From the NCBI GenBank assembly GCA_030017935.1, contig JASEGF010000056.1, positions 1 through 10,888 on the forward strand: a stretch of 10,888 bases of DNA, given 5' to 3'. Shown piece after piece: positions 1-6,353 of the stretch. Every line of letters begins with the position of its first letter. Within the stretch, counting starts at the first letter, position 1. Below the pieces are notes generated by a model that saw nothing but the letters and a program-made list of their open reading frames with translations, did no database searches and was not told the DNA's origin. Made by a program: the position numbers and the translations under genes. Source of the stretch: Bacteroidales bacterium (lineage in GTDB: Bacteria > Bacteroidota > Bacteroidia > Bacteroidales > DTU049).

Positions 1-2
1 AA

Positions 3-863
3 ATTCAATCTACCGCAGCAATTTGCCCAGACTGCAGAAGCGAGAATGTCATAAAGGCTGGCAAAAGAAACGGCAGACAAGTTTACAAATGTAAAACCTG
101 CGGTTATCAATTCCGAGAAACTGCTCGTACTTTTGTCTATCGCATGCGAAAATATCCATTAATGCTAAACTACATGAGAAGTATGCTCGAAGGTAAAAGT
201 CTGCGAGCATGTGCTGATGAGGTTGGTATTTGCTTGAAAACAAGCTTCGAATGGCGACATAAAATATTAGCAGCCATAAGAGCATTAGAAGGTGGTATAA
301 GCTTCTCTGGTATTGTGGAAGCAGATGAACTCTTAATGAGATATTCAGAAAAAGGAAGGAAATTTAAAAACAAAGAAGAATATCGGAGAGCTAAAAAGAA
401 AAAACATCCCAAGGTAGCAGTATTGGTCGTAACAGACAGAGAAGGTAATTTACTTTTCAAACAAGTAGGAGAGAAAAAAGTAAAAAATGAAAAATTAAGA
501 GAAGAGCTAAAGAATAGAATATCCGAGAATAATCTAATATGTGTAAAGCCAAAGAAAGAGTTCAGAAAAGCAGTTAAAAGTTTACAAAGTAAAAAGGTCA
601 TAGTAAACAAAAGACAGATAAAGCGTGGGATATATAGTGTCAAGATAGTAGAGAGCAAAATAAGTGATTTCAAAACTTGGCTGAGTAGATTTCACGGGGT
701 AGCTACTAAATACTTGCAAAGCTACCTTATGTGGTTTGTGATAATAAGTAAGTACTTAAAAGAGCTGATAGATCCAGACATTGGGAGACTGCTAAACCTG
801 TCATCCCACGATAGATGGGCGTGGGACAAGTATAGAGAGATAGTAAGTCAAAGATATGATTAG
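3..863 (+). CDS. IS1595-like transposase, 5'-truncated by window edge
   Basis: The reading frame is open from base 3 to a TAG at 861-863 (286 residues); its true start lies left of the window. An ATG at 144 is available but would remove the zinc ribbon. Counting from base 3, four cysteines form CPDC (residues 8-11) and CKTC (30-33), the N-terminal zinc ribbon of IS1/IS1595-type transposases. A helix-turn-helix region follows (about nt 160-290), then an RNase H-like domain with VEADE at about nt 315-329, whose D is the likely first catalytic acid. The C-terminal block FHGVATKYLQSYLMWF is the family's most recognisable motif, with a possible third acid E (VES, nt 651-653). Where the second catalytic Asp is expected the protein reads VKPKKEF (nt 543-563), with no Asp, so it may be inactive. 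The right-end fragment is a related but clearly diverged copy on the opposite strand. Family assignment is from motifs only. Confidence 0.85.
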   Translation: MQSTAAICPDCRSENVIKAGKRNGRQVYKCKTCGYQFRETARTFVYRMRKYPLMLNYMRSMLEGKSLRACADEVGICLKTSFEWRHKILAAIRALEGGISFSGIVEADELLMRYSEKGRKFKNKEEYRRAKKKKHPKVAVLVVTDREGNLLFKQVGEKKVKNEKLREELKNRISENNLICVKPKKEFRKAVKSLQSKKVIVNKRQIKRGIYSVKIVESKISDFKTWLSRFHGVATKYLQSYLMWFVIISKYLKELIDPDIGRLLNLSSHDRWAWDKYREIVSQRYD

Positions 864-864
864 C

Positions 865-896
865 ATACTGTAAAGTATAACAAAAATTTGATACTT
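865..896 (+). other. Small competing hairpins after the transposase stop
   Basis: ATACT (865-869), a GTAA loop and AGTAT (874-878) form a perfect 5-bp stem with a GNRA-type loop two bases after the TAG. The second arm can also pair as AAGTAT (873-878) with ATACTT (891-896) across 12 bases. There is no T run, so it is not a classical terminator. It may belong to the end of the insertion sequence, or be chance in AT-rich DNA. Confidence 0.25.
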
Positions 897-901
897 CATA
901 A

Positions 902-923
902 CCCCTCCCCCTTCCCTCTTCTC
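902..923 (+). other. Pyrimidine-only C-rich tract
   Basis: Twenty-two consecutive pyrimidines, opening with four C, T, then five C, lie in an otherwise very AT-rich spacer. The complementary strand carries runs of three, five and four G separated by one or two bases. It lies between the transposase and mrp and could mark the end of the insertion sequence or form a G-rich structure; neither is shown. The rest of the 864-1037 spacer is plain AT-rich sequence. Confidence 0.4.
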
Positions 924-1025
924 AACATCTTCTCTATTTAAAATTTTTTACTTTTAACTATTTTTTCAAATAATGATATTTATTCTATTTGCCTTTTATA
1001 TAAACTAATATTATTAATTTTGTAA

Positions 1026-1031
1026 TATAAT
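1026..1031 (+). promoter_or_regulatory. Candidate -10 box of mrp, very close to ATG
   Basis: A perfect TATAAT ends six bases before the first of two tandem ATG codons (1038 and 1041). If used, transcription would begin at or next to the start codon and give a leaderless or nearly leaderless mRNA, which would fit the absence of any Shine-Dalgarno sequence here. No -35 match is seen 16-18 bases upstream. TATAAT is frequent by chance in DNA of this composition. Confidence 0.25.
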
Positions 1032-1037
1032 TATTTA

Positions 1038-2129
1038 ATGATGAAAGAAAAAATTTTAGAAGCTTTAAAATCAGTAATTGACCCAGATCTTAAAAAGGAT
1101 ATAGTATCTTTAGGAATGGTTCAAAATTTGGAAATCAATGGTAATAAAGTTAGTTTTTCTATAGTTTTAACTACTCCTGCATGTCCATTAAAAGAAATGT
1201 TTAAAGATCAAGCCATTAATGCAGTTAAGTCTGTAATACCAAATGCAGATATTGATGTTAAGATTACTTCTAATACTTCAACGGCTAGGGCTCATTCAAT
1301 TATGGGAAATATTAAAAATATTGTAGCTGTGGTTTCAGGCAAAGGTGGCGTGGGCAAATCTACTATTGCTACTAATTTAGCAGTAGGTTTAGCTCTCAAA
1401 GGTGCTAAAGTTGGGTTTATTGATGCTGATATTCACGGTCCTAGTGCTCCTTTAATGTTTGGTTTGGAGAATGTTCAGCCTGAAGTGGTTGAAAACAATG
1501 GTAAACAAATTATTACTCCATTAGAAAAATATGGAGTTAAAATAATGAGTATGGGGTTTTTTATTGATCCAGAAAAAGCTCTTATATGGCGTGGCCCTAT
1601 GATTGGCTCTGCTTTTAAACAAATTATGGAGGATTCTGATTGGGGAGAGTTGGATTATCTCATTATTGATACTCCTCCTGGTACTGGAGATATTCATCTG
1701 ACACTTGTTCAGAATTATAGCCTTACTGGTGTTGTCATCGTTACTACTCCTCAAAAAATTGCTATTAATGATGCAGTGAAAGCTATTAATATGTTTAATG
1801 ACTCTAATATTAATGTGCCTATTTTAGGAATAGTAGAAAATATGTCTTATTTCATCCCTCCAGATGCTCCAGATAAAAAGTATAATATTTTCTCTGGGCT
1901 TGGCTCTATAAATGATATTGCTAAAAAATTTCATACAAATATTATTGGACAGATTCCTATAGATCCACAAGTATGTGATGAAGCAGATAACGGCCGTCCA
2001 GCTATTTTAGATGAAAACAAAGCTTATTCTCTAGAGCTTAGAAAAATGGTAGATGCTGCTACTCAGGCTATTTCTATTCGTAATGCTACTCTTCCAGAGA
2101 CTAAAATTGTAGAAATTAAATATCAATAA
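1038..2129 (+). CDS. mrp: Mrp/ApbC-type iron-sulfur cluster carrier ATPase
   Basis: This P-loop NTPase of the MinD/Mrp group binds and transfers Fe-S clusters in the cytoplasm. Residues 1-75 are a MIP18/DUF59 domain (IDPDL, and the conserved TTPACPL with Cys49). The ATPase core shows the deviant Walker A GKGGVGKST (101-109), IDADIHGPS (128-136) and the switch II DTPPGTGD (211-218). At 363 residues it has the usual length of the two-domain form. After VENMSYF (266-272), where many homologues have the cluster-binding CxxC, this protein reads PPDAPDKKYNIF (274-285) with no cysteine; I recall this form from Bacteroidota. Translation could begin at 1038 or at the adjacent ATG at 1041; there is no Shine-Dalgarno. 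The nfu gene follows after 11 bp, so the two are probably co-transcribed and act together. Confidence 0.95.
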   Translation: MMKEKILEALKSVIDPDLKKDIVSLGMVQNLEINGNKVSFSIVLTTPACPLKEMFKDQAINAVKSVIPNADIDVKITSNTSTARAHSIMGNIKNIVAVVSGKGGVGKSTIATNLAVGLALKGAKVGFIDADIHGPSAPLMFGLENVQPEVVENNGKQIITPLEKYGVKIMSMGFFIDPEKALIWRGPMIGSAFKQIMEDSDWGELDYLIIDTPPGTGDIHLTLVQNYSLTGVVIVTTPQKIAINDAVKAINMFNDSNINVPILGIVENMSYFIPPDAPDKKYNIFSGLGSINDIAKKFHTNIIGQIPIDPQVCDEADNGRPAILDENKAYSLELRKMVDAATQAISIRNATLPETKIVEIKYQ

Positions 2130-2140
2130 AATTTAAAATC

Positions 2141-2383
2141 ATGGAATACGAAGAAATTAAAAAAAGAGTCCTTTATCTTCTAGATCAAATACGTCCATAT
2201 TTACAAAATGATGGTGGTGATATGGAATTCATAGAATTGACAGATGATTTTATTGTAAAATTAAAATTAACTGGTGCTTGTCATTCTTGCCCAATGTCTG
2301 TGATTACTATAAAAAATGGAATTGAAGAAACTCTAAAAAAATATATACCTGAAATCAAGGAAGTTGTAAATGTATTAAGTTAA
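2141..2383 (+). CDS. NifU C-terminal-domain (Nfu-type) Fe-S scaffold
   Basis: This 80-residue protein consists only of the NifU C-terminal domain. RPYLQNDGGDMEF (18-30) and TGACHSCPMS (44-53) are the family hallmarks; Cys47 and Cys50 form the CxxC that holds a [4Fe-4S] cluster between two subunits. Its role is to carry assembled clusters to target proteins in the cytoplasm. Single-domain Nfu proteins of about 75-100 residues are common, so it appears complete rather than a fragment of a longer NifU or NfuA. It starts 11 bp after mrp without a recognisable Shine-Dalgarno sequence and is probably translated from the same mRNA. Because Mrp here lacks its usual C-terminal CxxC, this protein may supply the cluster-holding cysteines of the pair; that is inference. 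Confidence 0.93.
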   Translation: MEYEEIKKRVLYLLDQIRPYLQNDGGDMEFIELTDDFIVKLKLTGACHSCPMSVITIKNGIEETLKKYIPEIKEVVNVLS

Positions 2384-2392
2384 AAAATAGTT

Positions 2393-2483
2393 AATATCCA
2401 CTAATTTTTTACCCAAGTACTTTCATTTATTAGCCTAAAGTAATTGTTTTATTTGAGCTCATTTGTGTGCATTAGTGGATATT
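2393..2483. repeat. 13-bp perfect inverted repeat with nested hairpin
   Basis: AATATCCACTAAT (2393-2405) is repeated as its exact reverse complement at 2471-2483, enclosing 65 bases. Inside, TACTTT (2418-2423) pairs with AAAGTA (2437-2442). Six T (2482-2487) begin inside the right arm. The element starts 9 bp after the nfu stop and ends about 97 bp before murD. It could be a structured 3' end or terminator of the mrp-nfu mRNA, a small RNA, or a miniature element with terminal repeats; I see no convincing target duplication beside it. Confidence 0.5.
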
Positions 2484-2530
2484 TTTTAATCACATTTTCC
2501 AATAGTTACATTATATTTTAAAATTATTAT

Positions 2531-2553
2531 TAGCAAAATTTAAAATATTGCTA
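2531..2553. promoter_or_regulatory. Interrupted palindrome upstream of murD, possible operator
   Basis: TAGCAA (2531-2536) and TTGCTA (2548-2553) are perfect 6-bp arms. After one A:A mismatch on each side, ATTT and AAAT extend the symmetry to a centre at 2542. The dyad ends 27 bp before the murD ATG and its right arm overlaps the candidate -35 box, a position suited to a repressor or activator site. AT-rich DNA produces such dyads by chance. Confidence 0.25.
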
Positions 2554-2575
2554 CTTTTACTAAATTATTTATAAT
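2548..2575 (+). promoter_or_regulatory. Candidate murD promoter
   Basis: TTGCTA (2548-2553, four of six matches to TTGACA) is separated by 16 bp from a perfect TATAAT (2570-2575). The -10 box ends five bases before the murD ATG, so a start at normal distance would give a leaderless transcript. There is no Shine-Dalgarno sequence in front of murD. A Bacteroidota-style -7 element (TAnnTTTG) was not found here. Confidence 0.3.
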
Positions 2576-2580
2576 TTTTT

Positions 2581-3927
2581 ATGGAAACAATTGTTAGCGA
2601 ATTTATCAATAAAAAAATCTGTATTTGGGGATGGGGACGCGAAGGCAAAAGCACACTGCAATTTATAAATAAATTTGTGCCAAGTCCAGATGTAGTGATT
2701 GCTGATAAAAATTCTATTGATAATATTGCTATTCCATATATTTCTGAAAATGAGCTGATTGCGAATATAGATAAATTTGATATTATAATTAAAGCTCCAG
2801 GTATTAGTCTATATAATTTGAATATTAAAAAAAGCAATATCATTACAAGTCAAGTGGAATTATTCCTTAAATATTATAAAGATAAAACTATTGGTATTAC
2901 TGGCACCAAAGGCAAATCTACTACAACTAATTTAGTATACTTTTTATTAAAAAATTTAAATTATAATGTACAAATTGGTGGAAATATTGGAATACCTGTA
3001 TTTGACCTTTTAATGAATGATAAACAACCAGATTGGTACGTCTTAGAATTATCTTGTCATCAATTAGATAGTATAATTTATTCCCCTCATTTAGCAATTT
3101 TATTAAATATTTTCCCAGAGCATCTAGATTACTATCAATCTTTTGAATCGTATAAAAATGCTAAATTTAATATCATTGCTCATCAGAATAGTAATGACCT
3201 TGCTATAATAAATAACAACATTTCTGATATTCCAAATATAGAAAGTGAAATTTGGAATTTCGGTGAAAACATTAAAAATAGTCAAAGAGGATTATTTTAT
3301 ATTAATAATAATTTAATTTTTAAAGATGCTAAAAACACAAAAAAATTATCAATCGATCAAACCAAATTGAAACTACAAGGGCAGCACAACATTCATAATA
3401 TTTGTGCAGCTTTGTTAGCTACACATTTTGTTACTGGCAGACAAATAGAAGCATTTTTACATGAAATTTATGAATTTCAGCCTTTACCACATAGATTGGA
3501 GTATGTAGGCAAATTTAAAGATATTCATTTTTACAATGATAGCATCTCTACAATTCCACAATCTACCATTGCAGCATTAGAATCTCTGCACGATGTAGAC
3601 ACATTAATAATAGGTGGGATGAATAGAGGTATAAATTATTCTGAACTATTTGATTATTTAAAAAAATCTAAGGTAAAAAATATATTTTGTATAGGAGAAT
3701 TAAAAGATTTTTTATATCAAAATTTAGACAATTATAAAGATAAAAATGTAATTAAATTTGAAGATTTACAACAAGCAGTGTATTCTGCTTTTCAATTTAC
3801 TACGCCTGGTAAAATTTGTTTGTTATCGCCCGCAGCAGCTAGCTATGATCAGTTCAAAAATTTCGAAGAGCGTGGTGATAAATTCAAACATTATATAGAA
3901 AATTTTGATACAAAAAATCTAGTTTAA
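2581..3927 (+). CDS. murD: UDP-N-acetylmuramoyl-L-alanine:glutamate ligase (MurD)
   Basis: This cytoplasmic ATP-dependent Mur ligase adds glutamate to UDP-MurNAc-L-Ala in peptidoglycan precursor synthesis. At 448 residues it has the usual MurD length. The N-terminal Rossmann-like domain shows IWGWGREGKST (15-25). The central ATPase domain shows GITGTKGKSTTTN (105-117), GGNIGIP (133-139), ELSCHQLD (156-163), FPEHLDYY (178-185) and SYKNAK, whose Lys195 should be the carbamylated lysine. The C-terminal domain shows HRLEYVG (304-310), NDSISTIP (319-326), GGMNRG (345-350) and SPAAASYDQF (416-425). Relative to E. coli MurD, the lysines I align with K319 and K348 are Ile322 and Arg349, residues that contact the incoming glutamate, so glutamate stereochemistry is worth checking. 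The gene stands alone, not among other mur/fts genes, and converges on mreD. Confidence 0.93.
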   Translation: METIVSEFINKKICIWGWGREGKSTLQFINKFVPSPDVVIADKNSIDNIAIPYISENELIANIDKFDIIIKAPGISLYNLNIKKSNIITSQVELFLKYYKDKTIGITGTKGKSTTTNLVYFLLKNLNYNVQIGGNIGIPVFDLLMNDKQPDWYVLELSCHQLDSIIYSPHLAILLNIFPEHLDYYQSFESYKNAKFNIIAHQNSNDLAIINNNISDIPNIESEIWNFGENIKNSQRGLFYINNNLIFKDAKNTKKLSIDQTKLKLQGQHNIHNICAALLATHFVTGRQIEAFLHEIYEFQPLPHRLEYVGKFKDIHFYNDSISTIPQSTIAALESLHDVDTLIIGGMNRGINYSELFDYLKKSKVKNIFCIGELKDFLYQNLDNYKDKNVIKFEDLQQAVYSAFQFTTPGKICLLSPAAASYDQFKNFEERGDKFKHYIENFDTKNLV

Positions 3928-3936
3928 GGTTGGTTC

Positions 3937-3951
3937 TATAACAATGTTATA
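3937..3951. terminator. Candidate terminator hairpin between converging murD and mreD
   Basis: TATAAC and GTTATA form a perfect 6-bp stem around AAT in the 19-bp spacer between the two stop codons; the right arm includes the mreD stop. On the plus strand it is followed by CAAATTTTTCTTTTTC, a T-rich tail suited to ending murD transcription. On the minus strand the following bases are not T-rich. The stem is short and AT-rich, so support is modest. Confidence 0.35.
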
Positions 3952-4483
3952 CAAATTTTTCTTTTTCTTCTTTATGAAATAACCAAGACCTTATTAATTC
4001 AGCAATGCAAATAAATATAATAGTAAAAACTATTTCTTCGATAATAAAAAAGAATCTAATATACATCCATGAAGAGAGATAATTTATGATATTTACTAAA
4101 AAAGTAAAAATTGTTGAAAAAATAATTATATATATTAAAAAACTCCTCCATCCTAGCAAATTTGAATTGGCATAAAGTGGAGCATCTATCTTTTTGAGTT
4201 TATTATATTGTGGTAATAAAAAATAATAATGCTGGATAAAAATAATAACTATAGCACCAAAAGCATATAATCCGTAAGTGAATGTAAATAAATCTCTCAA
4301 TAAACCAATTAAAAAAGCAATAAATATCAAAGATGTTTTATTTATATTAAATGGGATTAAACATAAAATAATATAGATGAATAAATTAATCTGTACACCA
4401 TACGATAGTGGCAAATGATCTAATATTAGAACTTGAAATAGGAAAATTAATATAGCAAATAATACTTTTTTAAAAGTCTGCAT
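3947..4483 (-). CDS. mreD: Rod shape-determining membrane protein MreD
   Basis: A 178-residue, very hydrophobic protein with about six predicted membrane segments (roughly 5-22, 31-45, 50-65, 70-90, 113-135, 143-165) and a charged C-terminal tail (HKEEKEKFV). The pattern FLIGLLRDLFTFTYGLYAFG (57-76) matches the conserved G-LxxD-F-xxxGLxA region of MreD. It is the inner-membrane partner of MreC in the elongasome, which guides lateral wall synthesis. Its ATG at 4483 lies 3 bp after the mreC stop, and the order mreB-mreC-mreD is canonical. Sequence identity within MreD is generally low, so identification rests on hydropathy, this motif and position. In many Bacteroidota mrdA (PBP2) and rodA follow; here the operon ends and meets murD head-on. 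Confidence 0.9.
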   Translation of the reverse strand: MQTFKKVLFAILIFLFQVLILDHLPLSYGVQINLFIYIILCLIPFNINKTSLIFIAFLIGLLRDLFTFTYGLYAFGAIVIIFIQHYYFLLPQYNKLKKIDAPLYANSNLLGWRSFLIYIIIFSTIFTFLVNIINYLSSWMYIRFFFIIEEIVFTIIFICIAELIRSWLFHKEEKEKFV

Positions 4484-4486
4484 GAA

Positions 4487-5314
4487 TTATCTATTTTGAT
4501 TAAGTTGCATTATTTGATCATTATCAATAAACTTAACTACATAAACAAAATATACATTGTATAAATTTTCTAAATAATTAAATTTATATGTCATAGATTG
4601 ATTGTCTGGGTTAAAATATTTAGAAGTAACAACTCCAATAGGTATATTGGGAGGGAAAAAAGTTGAATAAGTACTAGTAAAAATAGTATCACCAAGATTA
4701 ATTTTAATAGTGAACGGTACATTTACTATTTCGCCAGTTCCTATATGTTTCCCATCCCATTGAGCTATACCAACGTAGTTATTATTTATTGCAGCAGAGA
4801 TTTTGACATCAGGATGCATATAAGTTTTTAGCAAACTATATCTATCTGAAACAGAGCTTACTATCCCTAAGATTCCATTAGGTGTAAATATACCACTATT
4901 TTCGCTAATGCCATCTCTCCTACCCTTTTCTATAATTGCATAATTCTTTGATTCATGAATGGTCATAGATATTAATCTAGAAGAATAAAAAGAATATAAA
5001 TTTTTTAACGAGTCTGGTATTAAAAACGTACTATCAGAAACAGATATGCATTTAACATTCATAGAATTATGCAATCTATCATTTAAGATTAAATTCTCTA
5101 TAAATAGTTCTTCGTTTTCTTTTTTTAGAGAAAAATAATAAGAAATATTACTCGACAATTTATTGAATGGAGAAACTATGAAAGATGAAATTTTAAAAAA
5201 ATAAGCTTTATGAATTTCAGAATTATAAATAAAAAGCCATAAACAAAAAATAGATAATATGAGAAAAGTAATAGTAAAATTATATTTTTTAAAAAATCTA
5301 AGCCAGCTCCACAT
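4487..5314 (-). CDS. mreC: Rod shape-determining protein MreC
   Basis: This 275-residue bitopic inner-membrane protein has a short basic cytoplasmic start (FFKKYN), one membrane helix at about 12-30, a short coiled coil (about 60-85, KKENEELFIENLILNDRL) and a periplasmic beta-rich MreC core. Core motifs are NYAIIEKGRRDGISENSGI (124-142), GILGIVSSVSDRYS (147-160), MHPDVKISAAI (166-176) and GDTIFTSTYSTFFPPNIPIG (208-227). MreC scaffolds the elongasome and activates PBP2. It begins 3 bp after the mreB stop and ends 3 bp before the mreD start. No Shine-Dalgarno sequence is visible in the overlapping end of mreB, so translational coupling from mreB is likely. There is no low-complexity C-terminal extension, and the length is normal for the group. 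Confidence 0.94.
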   Translation of the reverse strand: MWSWLRFFKKYNFTITFLILSIFCLWLFIYNSEIHKAYFFKISSFIVSPFNKLSSNISYYFSLKKENEELFIENLILNDRLHNSMNVKCISVSDSTFLIPDSLKNLYSFYSSRLISMTIHESKNYAIIEKGRRDGISENSGIFTPNGILGIVSSVSDRYSLLKTYMHPDVKISAAINNNYVGIAQWDGKHIGTGEIVNVPFTIKINLGDTIFTSTYSTFFPPNIPIGVVTSKYFNPDNQSMTYKFNYLENLYNVYFVYVVKFIDNDQIMQLNQNR

Positions 5315-5317
5315 GAA

Positions 5318-6337
5318 TTAAATAAAGAAAGGGAATTTATTAAAATTTTTAAGAGCTACGCTAGTACCTCTAGCTACAGCTAAAAGAGGGTCTTCGCCCA
5401 ACTGCACTTTTAGTTTTATTCTAGATGACAATCTTTTATCTAATCCACGAAGCAATGAGCTACCGCCAGTAAGATAAACACCATTTTGTAATATATCAGC
5501 AGATAGTTCTGGTGGAGTATTTTCTAATGCACTAATTACAGTATCTTCTATTTTAGAAATAGTTTTATCTATGGCATGAGCTATCTCTTCATGGTTAACT
5601 TGTACTGAGCGAGGTATACCAGTTATTATATCTCTACCATTAACTTCTATAGGTTCAGGTGGATTTTCAATATTAGGTATAGCTGCACCAACATCAATTT
5701 TAATACGTTCTGCTGTTCTTTCACCGATACTTAGATTATGAGCACGTCTCATATAATCTTGTATATCTTCATTGAGTTCAGTACCACCTATGCGAATGCT
5801 TTTATTACTAATAATACCACCTAAAGCAATAACTGCCACCTCAGTAGTACCACCTCCTATGTCTACAATCAAATTACCTGTATTATCCAATACATCAATA
5901 CCTATACCTAGAGCTGCAGCCATAGGCTCATAAATTAATTTTACTTCTTTAGCACCAGCTTGTTCAGCAGAGTCGTGTACAGCTCTCATTTCTACCTCAG
6001 TGATACCACTAGGAATACCTATTACCATACGATAACTATAATTGATAATAGTATTTTTCCAAGGTATCATCTTAATAAATTCTCTAATCATTATCTCAGC
6101 AGCATAGAAATCTGCTATTACTCCATCTCTCAATGGGATAATAGTTTTTATATGTTCATGAGTTTTGCCATGCATCATCATAGCTTTTTTGCCAACAGCC
6201 ATCACAGTATTTGTGGTATTATCTATCGCAACGATAGATGGTTCATTTACTACCACTTTATCATTATACATTATCACTGTATTAGCTGTACCTAAGTCTA
6301 TTGCTATTTCTTTTGTTAAAAAATTAAACAAAGCCAT
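5318..6337 (-). CDS. mreB: Rod shape-determining actin homologue MreB
   Basis: A 339-residue actin-fold ATPase that polymerises under the inner membrane and orients cell-wall elongation. Visible motifs are the phosphate 1 loop DLGTANT (14-20), the connect-1 region MVIGIPSGITEVEMRAV (104-120), IYEPMAAALG (135-144) with the putative catalytic Glu137, the phosphate 2 loop VDIGGGTTEVAVI (158-170), and the adenosine motif LTGGSSLLRGLD (289-300). It closes with GEDPLLAVARG (314-324). The N-terminus MALFNFLTKEIAIDLG resembles Bacteroidota MreB proteins and may be a short membrane-binding segment; the tail NFNKFPFFI is aromatic. It follows purH by 16 bp and is the only gene here with a good Shine-Dalgarno sequence. 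The protein is complete with all nucleotide-binding motifs intact. Confidence 0.97.
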   Translation of the reverse strand: MALFNFLTKEIAIDLGTANTVIMYNDKVVVNEPSIVAIDNTTNTVMAVGKKAMMMHGKTHEHIKTIIPLRDGVIADFYAAEIMIREFIKMIPWKNTIINYSYRMVIGIPSGITEVEMRAVHDSAEQAGAKEVKLIYEPMAAALGIGIDVLDNTGNLIVDIGGGTTEVAVIALGGIISNKSIRIGGTELNEDIQDYMRRAHNLSIGERTAERIKIDVGAAIPNIENPPEPIEVNGRDIITGIPRSVQVNHEEIAHAIDKTISKIEDTVISALENTPPELSADILQNGVYLTGGSSLLRGLDKRLSSRIKLKVQLGEDPLLAVARGTSVALKNFNKFPFFI

Positions 6338-6342
6338 CTTGT

Positions 6343-6348
6343 TCCTTT
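6343..6348 (-). promoter_or_regulatory. Shine-Dalgarno sequence of mreB
   Basis: On the minus strand AAAGGA lies five bases before the mreB ATG, inside the 16-bp gap after purH. It is the only convincing Shine-Dalgarno match among the genes here; the others have A/T-rich leaders or begin within or next to the preceding gene. It could let mreB be translated more strongly than, and independently of, purH on a shared mRNA. Confidence 0.5.
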
Positions 6349-6353
6349 ATTTT

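Larger units (their letters stand above)
1..896 (+). mobile_element. IS1595-like insertion sequence, left part outside window
   Basis: This is inferred from the transposase. The left terminal repeat lies outside the window, so neither terminal inverted repeats nor a target duplication can be checked. The right boundary is not fixed; it should fall between the transposase stop at 863 and the mrp start. The C-rich tract at 902-923 is a possible end marker. Confidence 0.5.

Noticed and set aside
170..673. Long minus-strand open frame inside the left transposase
   Set aside because: It is antisense to a recognisable transposase and encodes a Ser/Leu/Phe-rich product with no family resemblance.
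144..863. Transposase beginning at the ATG at 144
   Set aside because: The same frame is open to the left edge and encodes the expected zinc ribbon (CPDC...CKTC), so the real start lies outside the window.
989..1017. TTGCCT-17 bp-TATTAA as an mrp promoter
   Set aside because: Only weak agreement with the consensus in very AT-rich DNA; not distinguishable from chance.
2384..2580. tRNA or known riboswitch in the nfu-murD spacer
   Set aside because: No cloverleaf, TTCGA-type T loop or recognised riboswitch core is visible; only the inverted repeat and dyad described above.
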